A DNA stretch of 64,000 nucleotides, taken from positions 1 through 64,000 of the forward strand of contig NZ_JWTB01000027.1 in assembly GCF_000813845.1 (NCBI RefSeq), written 5' to 3'. This document shows, one piece after another, positions 1 through 8,800 of the stretch. Numbering within the stretch: position 1 is the stretch's first letter; each line of letters starts with the position of its first letter. The position numbers were made by a program, and so were the translations under genes. Below the pieces are notes generated by a model. It ran no database searches. It was given only the letters and a program-made list of their open reading frames with translations, and had not been told where the DNA came from. The DNA comes from Pseudarthrobacter phenanthrenivorans. GTDB taxonomy: Bacteria > Actinomycetota > Actinomycetes > Actinomycetales > Micrococcaceae.

Positions 1-420
1 GGGGGGGACCCGCCGGTAGGTGAAGCCCACCATGGCGCGGATTCCCAGTGCCGCCGCCTTTCCAGCCGCCTCCGCCATCGACTCGGCTTCGGCCACCGTG
101 TTGGCGAGCGGCTTCTCGCACAGCACGTGCTTGCCCGCTTCGAGCGCTGCGATGGCGATCTCGGCGTGCGAGTCACCGGGTGTGACAATGTCGACGACGT
201 CGATATCGTCCCGGGCCACCACCTCGCGCCAGTCGGTGGCCGACTCAGCCCATCCCCACTTCTGCGCGGCGGCTGCCACCGCCTCCGCGTTGCGCCCCAC
301 GAGGACGGCCATCTCCGGCTCTGCCGGCAGGTCGAAGACCCGCGGGGCGGTGCGCCAGCCCTGCGAATGGGCCGCTCCCATAAAGCCGTAGCCGATCATG
401 GCTACGCGGAGGCGTGTCAT
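1..420 (-). CDS. Gfo/Idh/MocA-family NAD(P)-dependent oxidoreductase, partial (N-terminal 140 residues)
   Basis: The gene runs off the left edge, so only the Rossmann half is visible. It opens with the nucleotide-binding loop GYGFMG (residues 10-15) and has the family's EKP motif near residue 101 (VLCEKPLA), whose lysine is catalytic in this family. The ATG at 420 overlaps the TGA of the beta-subunit gene upstream (ATGA), so it is the last visible gene of the C-glycoside operon. In this setting it could reduce or oxidise the 3-keto sugar released by C-C cleavage; that role is inferred from position. Family assignment is firm, substrate unknown. Confidence 0.9.
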   Translation of the reverse strand, partial: MTRLRVAMIGYGFMGAAHSQGWRTAPRVFDLPAEPEMAVLVGRNAEAVAAAAQKWGWAESATDWREVVARDDIDVVDIVTPGDSHAEIAIAALEAGKHVLCEKPLANTVAEAESMAEAAGKAAALGIRAMVGFTYRRVPP

Positions 421-815
421 GCCAGCACTACCTTGCGCTCGACGGCCACCCGGTTGCCCACGTAGCGCATGGGGGCGATCTGCATGTACAGGAGGCGAAG
501 GGTCAGGATCACTTCGACGTCGATTTCCTCGCCGGCCTCCGGGACACGGTCCAGCGGGATAATGATCTCCGGCTTGTCGGCGACGAACCACAGGGTCTCC
601 CACTGGTCCGGAAGCTCGGCGATGGAATAGGAGTTGCCCTGAAGTTCGAAGCGGAGTGATTCCTTGGGGATTTCTTTCCCGTCGACAGTGGCCGCCACAT
701 CGTCGACGGCGGACAGCCAGAGGCTGCGGTACCAGGGCAGCTGTACGGAGACGGAGATGCCCTCGGGGTGCCGGCGGACGTCAGCGTCCTGGAACAGGGA
801 GTTGTGGGTTGCCAT
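417..815 (-). CDS. C-glycoside deglycosidase beta subunit (DUF6379-type), copy 1
   Basis: This 132-residue protein matches the small beta subunit of heterodimeric C-glycoside deglycosidases (DUF6379-type domain). Family hallmarks are LPWYRSLWLS near residues 26-35, the KESLRFEL strand and a LRLLYMQIAP segment near the end. It should fold as a beta-sandwich that completes the active site of a TIM-barrel alpha subunit cleaving the sugar-aglycone C-C bond of 3-oxo C-glucosides. The ATG at 815 has an AAGGA Shine-Dalgarno sequence. Its best partner is the alpha gene at 1603-2628: the fused protein at 11361-12842 combines the closest relatives of these two chains. Here an NTF2-like gene lies between them. 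Confidence 0.88.
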   Translation of the reverse strand: MATHNSLFQDADVRRHPEGISVSVQLPWYRSLWLSAVDDVAATVDGKEIPKESLRFELQGNSYSIAELPDQWETLWFVADKPEIIIPLDRVPEAGEEIDVEVILTLRLLYMQIAPMRYVGNRVAVERKVVLA

Positions 816-823
816 GATGGTCC

Positions 824-1594
824 TTACTCGAAGGTCTCGACGAATGTCTGGTGGGGCACTGGCGGCTGCGGTTCCAGCGTCTGCCTGGCCGACGGATGAT
901 AGGGGTGGTATTCACTGGGGACGGGCTCGTCCGCCGGAGGCATGAAGACGGGCTTGCCATCGTCGCCGAAGTACATAAGGTCCAGCGCGAAGGCGTGCTG
1001 GTTCTTCCCGGCAAAACTGATCCAGTTTTCCTCAAAAGGTGCACGGAGGAGCTCGTAGCAGCGGAACTTCCAGATCTTCCATTCGCCGTCCTGGCGCAGG
1101 AAGTCCACCGCGTACTTGCACCAGACCCAGTGGGCCCAGACCTTCTTGCCCTGTACCTCCCCCGGCGAGTACATGTAGTCCGGGCTGTCCTTGGCCACTT
1201 CCGGGTCGGTCAGGCCGGACTCGTTGCCGGCCATGATCCAGACGCCCTTGGCGGTGTTGCCATCCGCGGCCACCTCGATGACGGGCGTGGTGGTGTAGTG
1301 CAGGATCAGCTTGCCCTCGGGCCGCGGACGGTCCTGGTGGTAGCGGATGACGCTGTCATGGTCCGTGTACTGGCCGGCGTTGGTGTACCTCGCCCGGATG
1401 CCGGGGGTACCCGGCTTGACCCACAGCGGGATGATTTGTTCATCCTCAAAGGCATTGTGGAGGTACATATAGCGGTTGAACAGGTTCTCGATGTCGCCCC
1501 GGTCATTGGCCCTGCGGGCCAATTTCAGGGCTTCGGCCAGTTCGCCCCGGAGCCGCTCCACCTCTGCCGTAAAGTCTGTATCGATTGCAGGCAT
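824..1594 (-). CDS. NTF2-like / SnoaL_4-type protein in C-glycoside operon (256 aa)
   Basis: The middle of the protein looks like a nuclear-transport-factor-2 / scytalone-dehydratase-like cone fold: an N-terminal helical stretch (DIENLFNRYMYLHNAF, ~34-49), a central beta sheet and DGEWKIWKFRCYELLRAPF near 169-187. The C-terminal tail is Pro-rich (~215-256). ATG 1594 is chosen because AAGGAG lies 7 bases upstream; the longer reading frame has no such signal. It sits between alpha-1 (1603-2628) and beta-1 (417-815), 8 bases from each, so it is co-translated with the deglycosidase. Possible roles, inferred only: hydrating the unsaturated keto sugar released by cleavage, or acting as an accessory subunit. 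Confidence 0.78.
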   Translation of the reverse strand: MPAIDTDFTAEVERLRGELAEALKLARRANDRGDIENLFNRYMYLHNAFEDEQIIPLWVKPGTPGIRARYTNAGQYTDHDSVIRYHQDRPRPEGKLILHYTTTPVIEVAADGNTAKGVWIMAGNESGLTDPEVAKDSPDYMYSPGEVQGKKVWAHWVWCKYAVDFLRQDGEWKIWKFRCYELLRAPFEENWISFAGKNQHAFALDLMYFGDDGKPVFMPPADEPVPSEYHPYHPSARQTLEPQPPVPHQTFVETFE

Positions 1595-1602
1595 GGGTCT
1601 CC

Positions 1603-2628
1603 TTAGGCCGGTACCACGGACTCTTCGATGGCGCGCCGCATGAGTGCATGCTGCTTCTTGACCAGCTCGATCGGGTCCGATTCGCCGAGGTCGGCGAAGG
1701 CGTGCCCCTCCCATTCGCTGGACAGGAAGCCGGTGTAACCGCCCTTGACGAACTGGCGCACGATCCGCGGGATGTCCATGGCGGGCTCATTGCCGTTTTC
1801 GTCGATGTCGTAGAACTTGGCGTGGACGTGGAACATCTGCGGCATGATGTCCAGCCATTCCTCCGGCGGAACCAGGCCGTGCATGTTGAAGGCCAGCCGC
1901 GTGAAGGGACCCAGCCGCGCGGGATCGAAGTTGTTGGCGCGCAGGTAGTCCTCGAACTCCTGGTTCCGTTCCTGCATGGGCAGCGGCTTGCGCCAGATGT
2001 CCTGCATGACAGCGAAGTGTTCTTCCGGCAGGCCCATCTGGGTCAGGGTGCGGAACAGGGTGGGTGACAGGCTGTGCATGGTGGAGCTGAAGTCGGCGGT
2101 GAAACCCAGCCGGTCGCTGCCGAGTTCCTCGTACATCTCGCGGATCTGGAGGATCTTGGGGTCGTTCGGGCCCTGCGGGGCGTGGATTTCGTAGCCCAGT
2201 TTCTGGTCGTACTTTTCGGCCAGCGGCAGGAGGCGGCGCAGCAGTTCCTTGCCGGCGGACCGGATGACGATCTTGTGGAAGCCGAGCGTGTTGGCCGTCT
2301 TGAGCTGCCTGGCGAAGAAGTCGAACTCCTCGTCCGGGGTCATGTCCCGGTCCTTGCGGCGGCCCATGTCCAGGTTGGTGCCGACGGCGCTGGGGGTCAG
2401 GCCGTAGCGGTCCATGCTGTCGCGCCAAAGCTTGACGAAGTCGGCGTCGACGTCGGGATAGGTGCGCAGCATCTGGGCGATGTTGAATTCGACGCCGGGG
2501 CCGAGGCCTTCATCGGCCACCGCCTTGATCATCGTCTCGGGCGTGTAAAGCCCGGCAGCGAATTCGGAGGTAAGCGAATAAAGGGTAATGCCAAGCTCAA
2601 TGCCTGAGCCTGCGATGCCTTCTGACAT
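1603..2628 (-). CDS. C-glycoside deglycosidase alpha subunit (TIM barrel), copy 1
   Basis: 341 residues with the sugar-phosphate isomerase/epimerase (AP endonuclease 2) TIM-barrel fold of the catalytic alpha subunit of C-glycoside deglycosidases. The expected divalent-metal ligands are visible: E147 (YEIHAP), D179 (TADFSS), H269 (HVHAKF) and E305 (SSEWEG). The long insertion at 190-250, including LAFNMHG, is also found in the fused copy at 11361-12842, its closest relative in the window. The reaction, known for the family, is a metal-dependent deprotonation that breaks the C1-aryl C-C bond of a 3-oxo-glucoside. ATG 2628 has AAGGAA 8 bases upstream. Alpha-2 is 18 bases upstream in the same operon. 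Confidence 0.9.
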   Translation of the reverse strand: MSEGIAGSGIELGITLYSLTSEFAAGLYTPETMIKAVADEGLGPGVEFNIAQMLRTYPDVDADFVKLWRDSMDRYGLTPSAVGTNLDMGRRKDRDMTPDEEFDFFARQLKTANTLGFHKIVIRSAGKELLRRLLPLAEKYDQKLGYEIHAPQGPNDPKILQIREMYEELGSDRLGFTADFSSTMHSLSPTLFRTLTQMGLPEEHFAVMQDIWRKPLPMQERNQEFEDYLRANNFDPARLGPFTRLAFNMHGLVPPEEWLDIMPQMFHVHAKFYDIDENGNEPAMDIPRIVRQFVKGGYTGFLSSEWEGHAFADLGESDPIELVKKQHALMRRAIEESVVPA

Positions 2629-2646
2629 GTCTTAATTCCTTTTGCT

Positions 2647-3750
2647 TTAGCCGCGGACGGGTTGGGCGAGGTGGCTGCTGAGGATGCGGCGGGCCTCTGT
2701 TGCGTCGGTGATCATGGCGGAACCGGCGTTGGCCGCTGCTGAGCGCTGGACGGCCTGTTCGCCGCGGATGATCTCGAACGGGTCCTGCCAGTTGTTCCAG
2801 TGCCAGCCTTCGTATTCGCTGGAAATGGCGCCGGAATAGCCGTTTTCCACCAGCTGCCGGACCAGGTCCCGTACCGGAACCGAGGGCTCCTCGCCGTTCT
2901 CGTCGATGCCGAAGAACTTGCCGTGCACGTGGCGGACCCACGGCATGATTTCCAGCCAGGTGTCGATCGGGGCCGGCCCGAACAGGCCCGTGCCGTTGAT
3001 CCCGAAGTCGATGCCCAGGTCCGGCCTGCCGTTCCGGGCGGCGAGGCCGATGAAGGCGCCGAACCGTTCGCCGTGGACCTTCTGGGTGTTGGGCGGGCCC
3101 TCGGCGTAAAAGCCGTCCCACAGCTCCACTACCTGCCGGAGCAGATCCTCGGAGGCACCGCGGCGGCGGTAGGCCTCGAGGAGGGAGGGAGCAAAACCGG
3201 TGACGGTGGCACCCCAGTCGGCGGTGAATCCCAGCAGCGGGGAGTTGAGTTTTTCGTACCGGTCCCGCAGGGCAAGGACACGCTCGTGCGCGCCGTGCTG
3301 GTCGGCGTGGACTTCCAGGGCAAGGGTCACACCATACTGCTCAGCGACGGGCAGCAGGCTCTCCATGGCGTCCGGAGTCAGCGAGATCTGCACGCGGGCA
3401 ATCGGGAAACCGAGCCTGGCGGCCATTTCGATCTGCTTGCGCATGTACTCCACAAGCTCGTCGTGGTTCATCAGCCGGTCGCGCCGGATTCCCGTGTCCA
3501 CATTGACGGCGAGCGAGGTAGGGACCAGGTCCACCTCTTCCACGAGGTCCCGGAAATGGCCCACAAAGGCATCGTCGACGCGGTCCGGAAAGCCGCGGAG
3601 GCTGGAGAAGCCGATGATTTCGAGCCCCGGGCCGAAACCCTCTGCCGCCACCTTTCGGATCAGGCCGTCAAGGTCGTACTGCCGGCCGTGGAAGGCCCGG
3701 GTGAAGCTGTAGAGGGTGACGCCCTGGATGGGCGTGCCGGGGCTGGTCAT
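2647..3750 (-). CDS. C-glycoside deglycosidase alpha subunit (TIM barrel), copy 2
   Basis: 367 residues, same fold as the neighbouring alpha-1 but clearly diverged. Metal ligands read E146 (LEVHAD), D178 (TADWGA), H276 (HVHGKF) and E312 (SSEYEG). The region near 215-255 differs completely from copy 1 (PPNTQKVHGERF), so substrate range probably differs. A C-terminal extension of about 30 residues follows the barrel. The ATG overlaps the TGA of the beta-2 gene (ATGA at 3747-3750), so translation is coupled and beta-2/alpha-2 are very likely one heterodimer. Confidence 0.9.
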   Translation of the reverse strand: MTSPGTPIQGVTLYSFTRAFHGRQYDLDGLIRKVAAEGFGPGLEIIGFSSLRGFPDRVDDAFVGHFRDLVEEVDLVPTSLAVNVDTGIRRDRLMNHDELVEYMRKQIEMAARLGFPIARVQISLTPDAMESLLPVAEQYGVTLALEVHADQHGAHERVLALRDRYEKLNSPLLGFTADWGATVTGFAPSLLEAYRRRGASEDLLRQVVELWDGFYAEGPPNTQKVHGERFGAFIGLAARNGRPDLGIDFGINGTGLFGPAPIDTWLEIMPWVRHVHGKFFGIDENGEEPSVPVRDLVRQLVENGYSGAISSEYEGWHWNNWQDPFEIIRGEQAVQRSAAANAGSAMITDATEARRILSSHLAQPVRG

Positions 3751-4142
3751 CGCTGTGCCACCTTCATGGTTTTAGTGTCGTGCTCTTCGATGTGCAGCAC
3801 GCCGTGGTCGGTGATGATGTAGGGGATGTAGAGCTTCAGGTCCACGCGGACCTCGTGCTCCGCCTGGTCGTCCGCAACCGGAAGATCGCCGGAAAGGACG
3901 GCCGAGTCCAGCGGGAACCACCACTCACCGGTTTCGTCCACCAGCTCATCGAAGCTGAAGGTGCGGTTGTTCATGGTCCAGCGCAGCGACTCTTTCGGGG
4001 CGGCGACGCCGTCCACCGTCAGGGCCGCCCCTGCAATGCAGGACCCGGGAAGGGCCCGGTACCAGGGGATGCGGACTTCGACGGCGGTCCGGCCACTGCC
4101 GGTGGTCAGTGTTCCCTGCTCAATGATGCGGTCGGCGATCAT
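3747..4142 (-). CDS. C-glycoside deglycosidase beta subunit (DUF6379-type), copy 2
   Basis: 131 residues, second small beta subunit. It carries the family signatures RIPWYRALPGS (residues 24-34), PKESLRWTM (~49-57) and YIPYIITDHG near the end. AAGGAGG lies 5 bases before ATG 4142, the strongest ribosome site in this operon, consistent with strong re-initiation after the 70-base gap behind the oxidase gene. It is translationally coupled to alpha-2. Assignment rests on sequence pattern and on its neighbours (oxidase upstream, alpha subunit downstream). Confidence 0.88.
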   Translation of the reverse strand: MIADRIIEQGTLTTGSGRTAVEVRIPWYRALPGSCIAGAALTVDGVAAPKESLRWTMNNRTFSFDELVDETGEWWFPLDSAVLSGDLPVADDQAEHEVRVDLKLYIPYIITDHGVLHIEEHDTKTMKVAQR

Positions 4143-4212
4143 CGCGACCTCCTTGTCTGCGGCATTCCTTGCCTGTACTTGCGTGGAAAAGTGGCGTGAT
4201 GCCTCTTCTTCA

Positions 4213-5772
4213 TTATTTAGACATTGTATTGTCTGATTCTGACATAAGTAAAGCGCTGCCGATCCCGGCGGCGATCCTCCTGGCCCCCCGCACCGCGAGC
4301 GCTACTGCCGTGAGCGTGGGGTTGCATGCGGTGGGGGTGGGAATGACGCCATTGCCGGCCACGAAGAGGCCGGGGACCTGCCATACCTGGCTGTCGGGCG
4401 AGCAGACGCTCTCGCCGTCGTCCGCCACGCCCATCCGCGTGGTGCCCTGGTAGTGCAGCGACGATCCCGGCGGGAGGACGAATGGACGCTCGTCCAGCGG
4501 CTCACCGACCGCCTTGCCCAGGCGGACTATCTCCTTTTTGGCGCGCTCCAGCACCTCACGGTCCCGCCCGGTGAGGCGGTAGTGGATCCTCATGGCGGGC
4601 ATGCCGTAGGAGTCGCTGGCACCGTCGTCGAATGCCACCCGGTCCTCGCGCTGCAGGTCCTTGGCGCAGAACAGCCCCAGCCCCACGATGGAGCCCGGCA
4701 CAACGGGGTCATCGTCCGCCAGCGGGACGGGCGATGCGTCCAGCTGCATGATCTGGCCATGGAAGGGAGCCTCGTCGGTGTAGGGAACCCAGGCCACCCC
4801 GCTCTGTTCACTGAGTGCGCCGTTGGCGGTGGCCGGCCCCTTCGGGGCGGTGACGTCCCGCAGCCTGCTGGCGAACACCACCTGGGCCTGGTCGTTCAGG
4901 TAGCGCCCCAGTGCGTCCGGCCGGATGCCCGAAGCCCACAACAACTGGGGGGTACGCAGGGCATCGGCACCCACCACGACGTAGCGGGCCCCCACCCGGT
5001 GGGTGGTGCCACGGCGGCGGTCATGGACTTCAACGCCGGCGGCGATGCCGCCCTCGACCAGTACACGGGTCACCAACGACTCATCAAAAAGTTCAAACTG
5101 CGGGTTTTCCCGGGTGACATCCCCCATGACGACGTCGGAGCCGGACCATAACAGGCGCCCGTCCGCGCGCCGGTGGACGGCGAGGGGCATGGGCTGGACG
5201 CGATAGGCGGGTGCCCGGCCGGCGTCCACCACGGCGGACAGGCGCGTCCGGACGAGATCGGAAAAGGGCGCACCGTCGAAGGCGTGCGTGGTGACGCCGA
5301 GGAGCCGGTCCGCGTCCGCAAGGAGTTCGTCCAGGTCCGGAAGGAACGGAATCCGCTCCTTGCCGCCGGGCCGGGGGCACGCGGCGGTCCAGTGTGCGGC
5401 CATGCCGCCCACGTTGCTGGACATGGCCGCGACGGGCATGCCGTCCTCACCGGGGAAAGAGTAGCCGTCCTGCAACAGGTACGTTCCCGGCCTTGCCCTC
5501 CGCTCCCCGCTCTTGACGGCGCCGGGAGAACTTACCGTCTCGGCGCCCGCGCCGGGGCCTTCCGATGCACGCTGGGCGAGGCTTCTGCTGTCCGGATCCT
5601 CGATGTTCTTGACGTGGGCGCCGGGCGGGTTGCTGACCGTGGGGCCCACCTCGAACATCGCGATGGTGGCTCCGGGAGCTTCCTCACTGAGGATCCGGGC
5701 GTAGGCCGAGGCCGTGGGGCCGCTGCCGACGATGGCGACATCCACGGATCCGGGGTAGCGGCCGGTGCTCAC
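4213..5772 (-). CDS. GMC-type FAD oxidoreductase, probable C-glycoside 3-oxidase
   Basis: 519 residues of GMC / pyranose-oxidase-like flavoprotein. FAD binding is seen at VAIVGSGPTAS (12-22) and SSNVGGMAAHW (118-128). The catalytic pair is H440 (SSLHYQGTTRMG) and N484 (TACNPTLT), with VAGNGVIPTP between. In known C-glycoside pathways such an enzyme oxidises the sugar C3 hydroxyl, the step required before C-C cleavage. Location directly upstream of beta-2/alpha-2 supports this role here. The start is GTG 5772, overlapping the previous gene's stop (GTGA). The acidic, Ser-rich C-terminal tail lies in an AT-richer patch (4213-4260). Not expected to be secreted. Confidence 0.88.
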   Translation of the reverse strand: MSTGRYPGSVDVAIVGSGPTASAYARILSEEAPGATIAMFEVGPTVSNPPGAHVKNIEDPDSRSLAQRASEGPGAGAETVSSPGAVKSGERRARPGTYLLQDGYSFPGEDGMPVAAMSSNVGGMAAHWTAACPRPGGKERIPFLPDLDELLADADRLLGVTTHAFDGAPFSDLVRTRLSAVVDAGRAPAYRVQPMPLAVHRRADGRLLWSGSDVVMGDVTRENPQFELFDESLVTRVLVEGGIAAGVEVHDRRRGTTHRVGARYVVVGADALRTPQLLWASGIRPDALGRYLNDQAQVVFASRLRDVTAPKGPATANGALSEQSGVAWVPYTDEAPFHGQIMQLDASPVPLADDDPVVPGSIVGLGLFCAKDLQREDRVAFDDGASDSYGMPAMRIHYRLTGRDREVLERAKKEIVRLGKAVGEPLDERPFVLPPGSSLHYQGTTRMGVADDGESVCSPDSQVWQVPGLFVAGNGVIPTPTACNPTLTAVALAVRGARRIAAGIGSALLMSESDNTMSK

Positions 5773-6542
5773 TTGCCTGCCACCAGTTCCTGGATGCGCC
5801 GGACGGACTTGGCCGAATCAATGGTGGGGTAGTACTCAAGCCCGATGGGGCCTGCATAACCGCTGCTGCGCAGGTCACCCAGGCGGGCGGCCCAGTCGAT
5901 GGATCCGGAGCCGGGCTCGCCGCGGCCCGGGGCGTCGGCAATCTGCACGTACTTGACGAGGTCTCCGGCGTTGGCCAGCTCGGCGGCCACGTCCTCGCCT
6001 TCAACCGTGGAGTGGTAGAGGTCGTAGAGGACGCCGAAGTTGGGCGAATTGACGCCCTTGGCCACGTAAACCGCCTCCGAGGTGCGGTCCAGGAGTGCAC
6101 CGGGGTGGTCCACCCGGATGTTCACCGGTTCGAGGACCAGTGTGATGCCGGAACCCTCAATGTGGGCCACGCCCTTGGTGAAGATCTCGATCAGCTCATC
6201 CAGCTGGTCCTGCCGCTTCCGGCCGCCGAAACCGGTGCCGCTGCCCACGACGATCCGGGGGCAACCGAGCTGGCGGGCCACGTCCACGCCCGCGTCCAGC
6301 CCCGTGTAGAAGGGCGCGTGGTCCTTGGGCGGGATCATGAACTGCATCCGCGGCTCCGCCAGCTGGGCGGTGAGCTGGACGCCGGTTTCCTCAAGTGCCG
6401 CCTTGAGCGCCGCGATGTCCTTGCCCGTGGGCCCCCACATCTCCACGGCGTCGAAGCCTGCGGCCGCGGCGGCGCGGACGCGGTCGGGGGCCTCCCCGGC
6501 CTCGGCGAACAGCAGGTCGATGTTGGGTGCAAGCTGGTACAT
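5769..6542 (-). CDS. Hydroxypyruvate isomerase-like / sugar epimerase TIM barrel
   Basis: 257 residues, Hyi/IolI-type xylose-isomerase-like barrel. Visible ligand-type segments are LVLEPVN (~134-140), VLYDLYHS (~169-176), QIADAPGRGEPGSG (~200-213) and IGLEYYP (~237-243). Unlike the deglycosidase alpha subunits it lacks the HVHAKF/HVHGKF motif and has the shorter canonical length, so it is probably a true keto-sugar isomerase or epimerase acting on the released sugar. ATG 6542 has AAGGAG 8 bases upstream. Substrate not determinable from sequence. Confidence 0.82.
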   Translation of the reverse strand: MYQLAPNIDLLFAEAGEAPDRVRAAAAAGFDAVEMWGPTGKDIAALKAALEETGVQLTAQLAEPRMQFMIPPKDHAPFYTGLDAGVDVARQLGCPRIVVGSGTGFGGRKRQDQLDELIEIFTKGVAHIEGSGITLVLEPVNIRVDHPGALLDRTSEAVYVAKGVNSPNFGVLYDLYHSTVEGEDVAAELANAGDLVKYVQIADAPGRGEPGSGSIDWAARLGDLRSSGYAGPIGLEYYPTIDSAKSVRRIQELVAGK

Positions 6543-6570
6543 GGTTTACTCCTTGGAAAGTTGAAGTGCT

Positions 6571-6942
6571 CTAGAACATGGGATGGTCGTGGACGGGCCG
6601 GTCAGGGACCGGCTGGAGTACGTCCCAGTGCTCCACGATCCGGCCGCCCTCGAAGCGGTAAATGTCGGCGACGGCGGCATCCGGGCGTCCGGGGCCCGAC
6701 GCACGTATGTGGACCATGGCCAGGTCGCCGTCCACCAGGATCCGCTGGACCTCGAAGCGGGAGTCCGGGGAGCCGTCGAATTTGGGCGCCAGCATCCGGA
6801 TAGCCTCTTCGGGGCCGTCGCCGATGGTGGGATTGTGTTGGCGGTAATCGTCTGCGACGAGGAATTCGAAGGCTTCCCGCACCCGTTTTTGGGTGTAGAA
6901 GATCTCCACGAAGCGTTCGAACGCCGCGCGGTTGTCAGTCAT
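6571..6942 (-). CDS. SnoaL-like NTF2-fold protein (123 aa)
   Basis: Single-domain SnoaL-type polyketide-cyclase-like protein: FVEIFYTQKRVREAFEFLVADDYRQHNP at the start and YRFEGGRIVEHWDVLQPVP at residues ~95-113 are the usual landmarks. Such proteins bind small hydrophobic or aromatic ligands and catalyse aldol or hydration chemistry; many are uncharacterised. It is 6 bases downstream of the ABC permease gene and 28 bases upstream of the isomerase gene. It could act on the aglycone or on the keto sugar; neither is proven. Confidence 0.75.
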   Translation of the reverse strand: MTDNRAAFERFVEIFYTQKRVREAFEFLVADDYRQHNPTIGDGPEEAIRMLAPKFDGSPDSRFEVQRILVDGDLAMVHIRASGPGRPDAAVADIYRFEGGRIVEHWDVLQPVPDRPVHDHPMF

Positions 6943-6948
6943 GGCGGA

Positions 6949-7785
6949 TCAGCCTTTAAGGCCGCCGGAGAAGCCCTGGATGAAGCGCTTCTGCGCGAAC
7001 AGGAACAAGGCCAGGATGGGGATCATCGACACGATGACGATGGCGAAGATGGAGTTCCACTTCGATACCAATGAGCCGATGAAGTAGTACATGGCCACCG
7101 GCAGGGTCTGGTTGGCGGACCCGCCCAGGAAGATCAGTGACGTGAAGAAGTCATTCCACACGATGAGCCCGGCGAAGATGGTGACCGTTCCAGTGGCGGG
7201 AGCCATCATGGGGAACACCACCTTGGAAAAGATCTGCGTCTTGGTGGCGCCGTCGATCGTGGCGGCTTCCTCGTAGTCCGTCCCCAGGCCGCGGAAAAAG
7301 TTCGCGTACAGGAAGATCGACAGCGGCAGGAGCATGCCGGTGTACAGCACGATCAGGCCCCAGGCTGATCCCGTCAGGCCGAGGGAACGGGCGCCCATGT
7401 ACAGCGGCACGGCGCCGAGCTGGCCCGGAAGAATGATGGCCACCAGGAAGAGGTAGTAGGCCGCTTTGCTCCAGCGGCGGGTGCTGCGGGAAATGACGTA
7501 GCCCGTAATGGACCCGAGCGCGATCAGCCCGACGATGCTTCCGGCGGTGATGATGATGCTGTTGACCAGGCCTGCGACGACGTTTGAGTTGCCTGTGGCC
7601 GTGAGGACTTTGACGAAGTTGCTGAAGTCCGGGTTGGCGGGGAGCGCCAGGGCGGAGGTGGTGTACATTTCGCTGTCAGGCTTCAAAGCGGTGGTCACCA
7701 GGAAGTAGAACGGGGCGAGGAAGACCAGGGCCAGGGCCCAGAGGCCGATTTCCCGGAGCAGGGTCAGTTTGCTGTAGCGGAACAT
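6949..7785 (-). CDS. Carbohydrate ABC transporter permease (CUT1, MalG-like)
   Basis: 278 residues with six predicted transmembrane helices. The cytoplasmic EAA loop reads EEAATIDGATKTQIFSKVVFP (~170-190), the contact site for the ATPase. The C-terminal FAQKRFIQGFSGGLKG is typical of MalG-like CUT1 permeases. It partners the permease at 7789-8748 and the lipoprotein at 8801-10096. No ATPase gene is present in this cluster, so a shared MsmK-type ATPase is presumably supplied from elsewhere. Probable cargo: C-glycosides or other plant glycosides, from context. Confidence 0.92.
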   Translation of the reverse strand: MFRYSKLTLLREIGLWALALVFLAPFYFLVTTALKPDSEMYTTSALALPANPDFSNFVKVLTATGNSNVVAGLVNSIIITAGSIVGLIALGSITGYVISRSTRRWSKAAYYLFLVAIILPGQLGAVPLYMGARSLGLTGSAWGLIVLYTGMLLPLSIFLYANFFRGLGTDYEEAATIDGATKTQIFSKVVFPMMAPATGTVTIFAGLIVWNDFFTSLIFLGGSANQTLPVAMYYFIGSLVSKWNSIFAIVIVSMIPILALFLFAQKRFIQGFSGGLKG

Positions 7786-7788
7786 GGG

Positions 7789-8748
7789 TTAGTCCTCCGG
7801 GTTCGATCGCGTCAGCCGCTGCTGAAGAACGGCGAAGATCAGGATGATCGCGGCAAGCACCAGGGCCAGGGCGGCGCCGCCGCCAAAGTTGCCCAGCGCG
7901 AACGCCTGCTTGTAGACCTGGGTGGCCAGCGTTTCGGTTGCACCGGCGGGACCGCCGCCGGTGAGCGCCATGATGGGGTCGAAGACCCGGAGGCCCTGCA
8001 CAATGCCCAGCGTGGTGGCGATGGCGACGGCGGGGCGGATCGCCGGCAGCGTGACGTTGACGAAGCGCTGCCACAGGTTGGCGCCGTCGATGGCGGCCGC
8101 CTCCTCCACTTCAACCGGAACTCCGGCCAGGCCCGCCATGAAGATCACCATGGCAAAGCCGGTGGAGGACCAGACCAGCACCACCAGGACGGTCCAGATG
8201 GCCCACTGCGGATCGGCAAGCCAGGGCTTCGCCAGCCCGCCTGCGCCGATCGACTTGAGGATGACGTTGATGGGACCGTTGAAATCGAAGATGTATTTCC
8301 AGATGTAGGCGGTGGCAAGGGGACTGAGCACCACGGGCATGAAGAAGAGTGTGCGCAGGATGTAGCGCGTCTTGAGGACGCGGTTCAGTCCCAAGGCGAT
8401 CACCAGCCCGGCAATGTTGCCGAGCAGCACCGAGCCGAAGGCCAGGAACAGGGTGTTGGAAAGGGCGCCGACCTTGGTGGGGTCCTTGAAGATCACCTCA
8501 AAGTTCTGCCACCCGGTGATCTTGAAGGATCCGATCCCGGTCCAGTTGGTGAAGGCAAAGAAGCCGCCAATTCCGGTGGCCACGTAGTGGATGGCCACCA
8601 CGAGGGCGATTCCGGGGAGTGCCCACCACCAGTGTCCGAACTCCATGGAGCGGGACCGGGGGCGGGCGGTCTTGCCCGCCCCCGGTACGCGCCTGCCTCG
8701 CCGGGGTGCTTCAGCTGCTTCGCTCTTGGGTTGCATCGTCGCAGTCAT
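7789..8748 (-). CDS. Carbohydrate ABC transporter permease (CUT1, MalF-like)
   Basis: 319 residues: a basic cytoplasmic N-terminus of ~38 residues (RRGRRVPGAGKTARPRSRS), then about six membrane segments. EAA loop EEAAAIDGANLWQRFVNVTLP lies near 216-236, followed by the family motif VFDPIMALTGGGPAGATETLATQVY. Stop is 3 bases from the next permease start. It forms the heterodimeric channel with the 6949-7785 product. Confidence 0.92.
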   Translation of the reverse strand: MTATMQPKSEAAEAPRRGRRVPGAGKTARPRSRSMEFGHWWWALPGIALVVAIHYVATGIGGFFAFTNWTGIGSFKITGWQNFEVIFKDPTKVGALSNTLFLAFGSVLLGNIAGLVIALGLNRVLKTRYILRTLFFMPVVLSPLATAYIWKYIFDFNGPINVILKSIGAGGLAKPWLADPQWAIWTVLVVLVWSSTGFAMVIFMAGLAGVPVEVEEAAAIDGANLWQRFVNVTLPAIRPAVAIATTLGIVQGLRVFDPIMALTGGGPAGATETLATQVYKQAFALGNFGGGAALALVLAAIILIFAVLQQRLTRSNPED

Positions 8749-8800
8749 GGTATTCCTTGCTTGTCCCTTTGAGTCGTCGGAACGTGGTTGTCGGCGGGCT

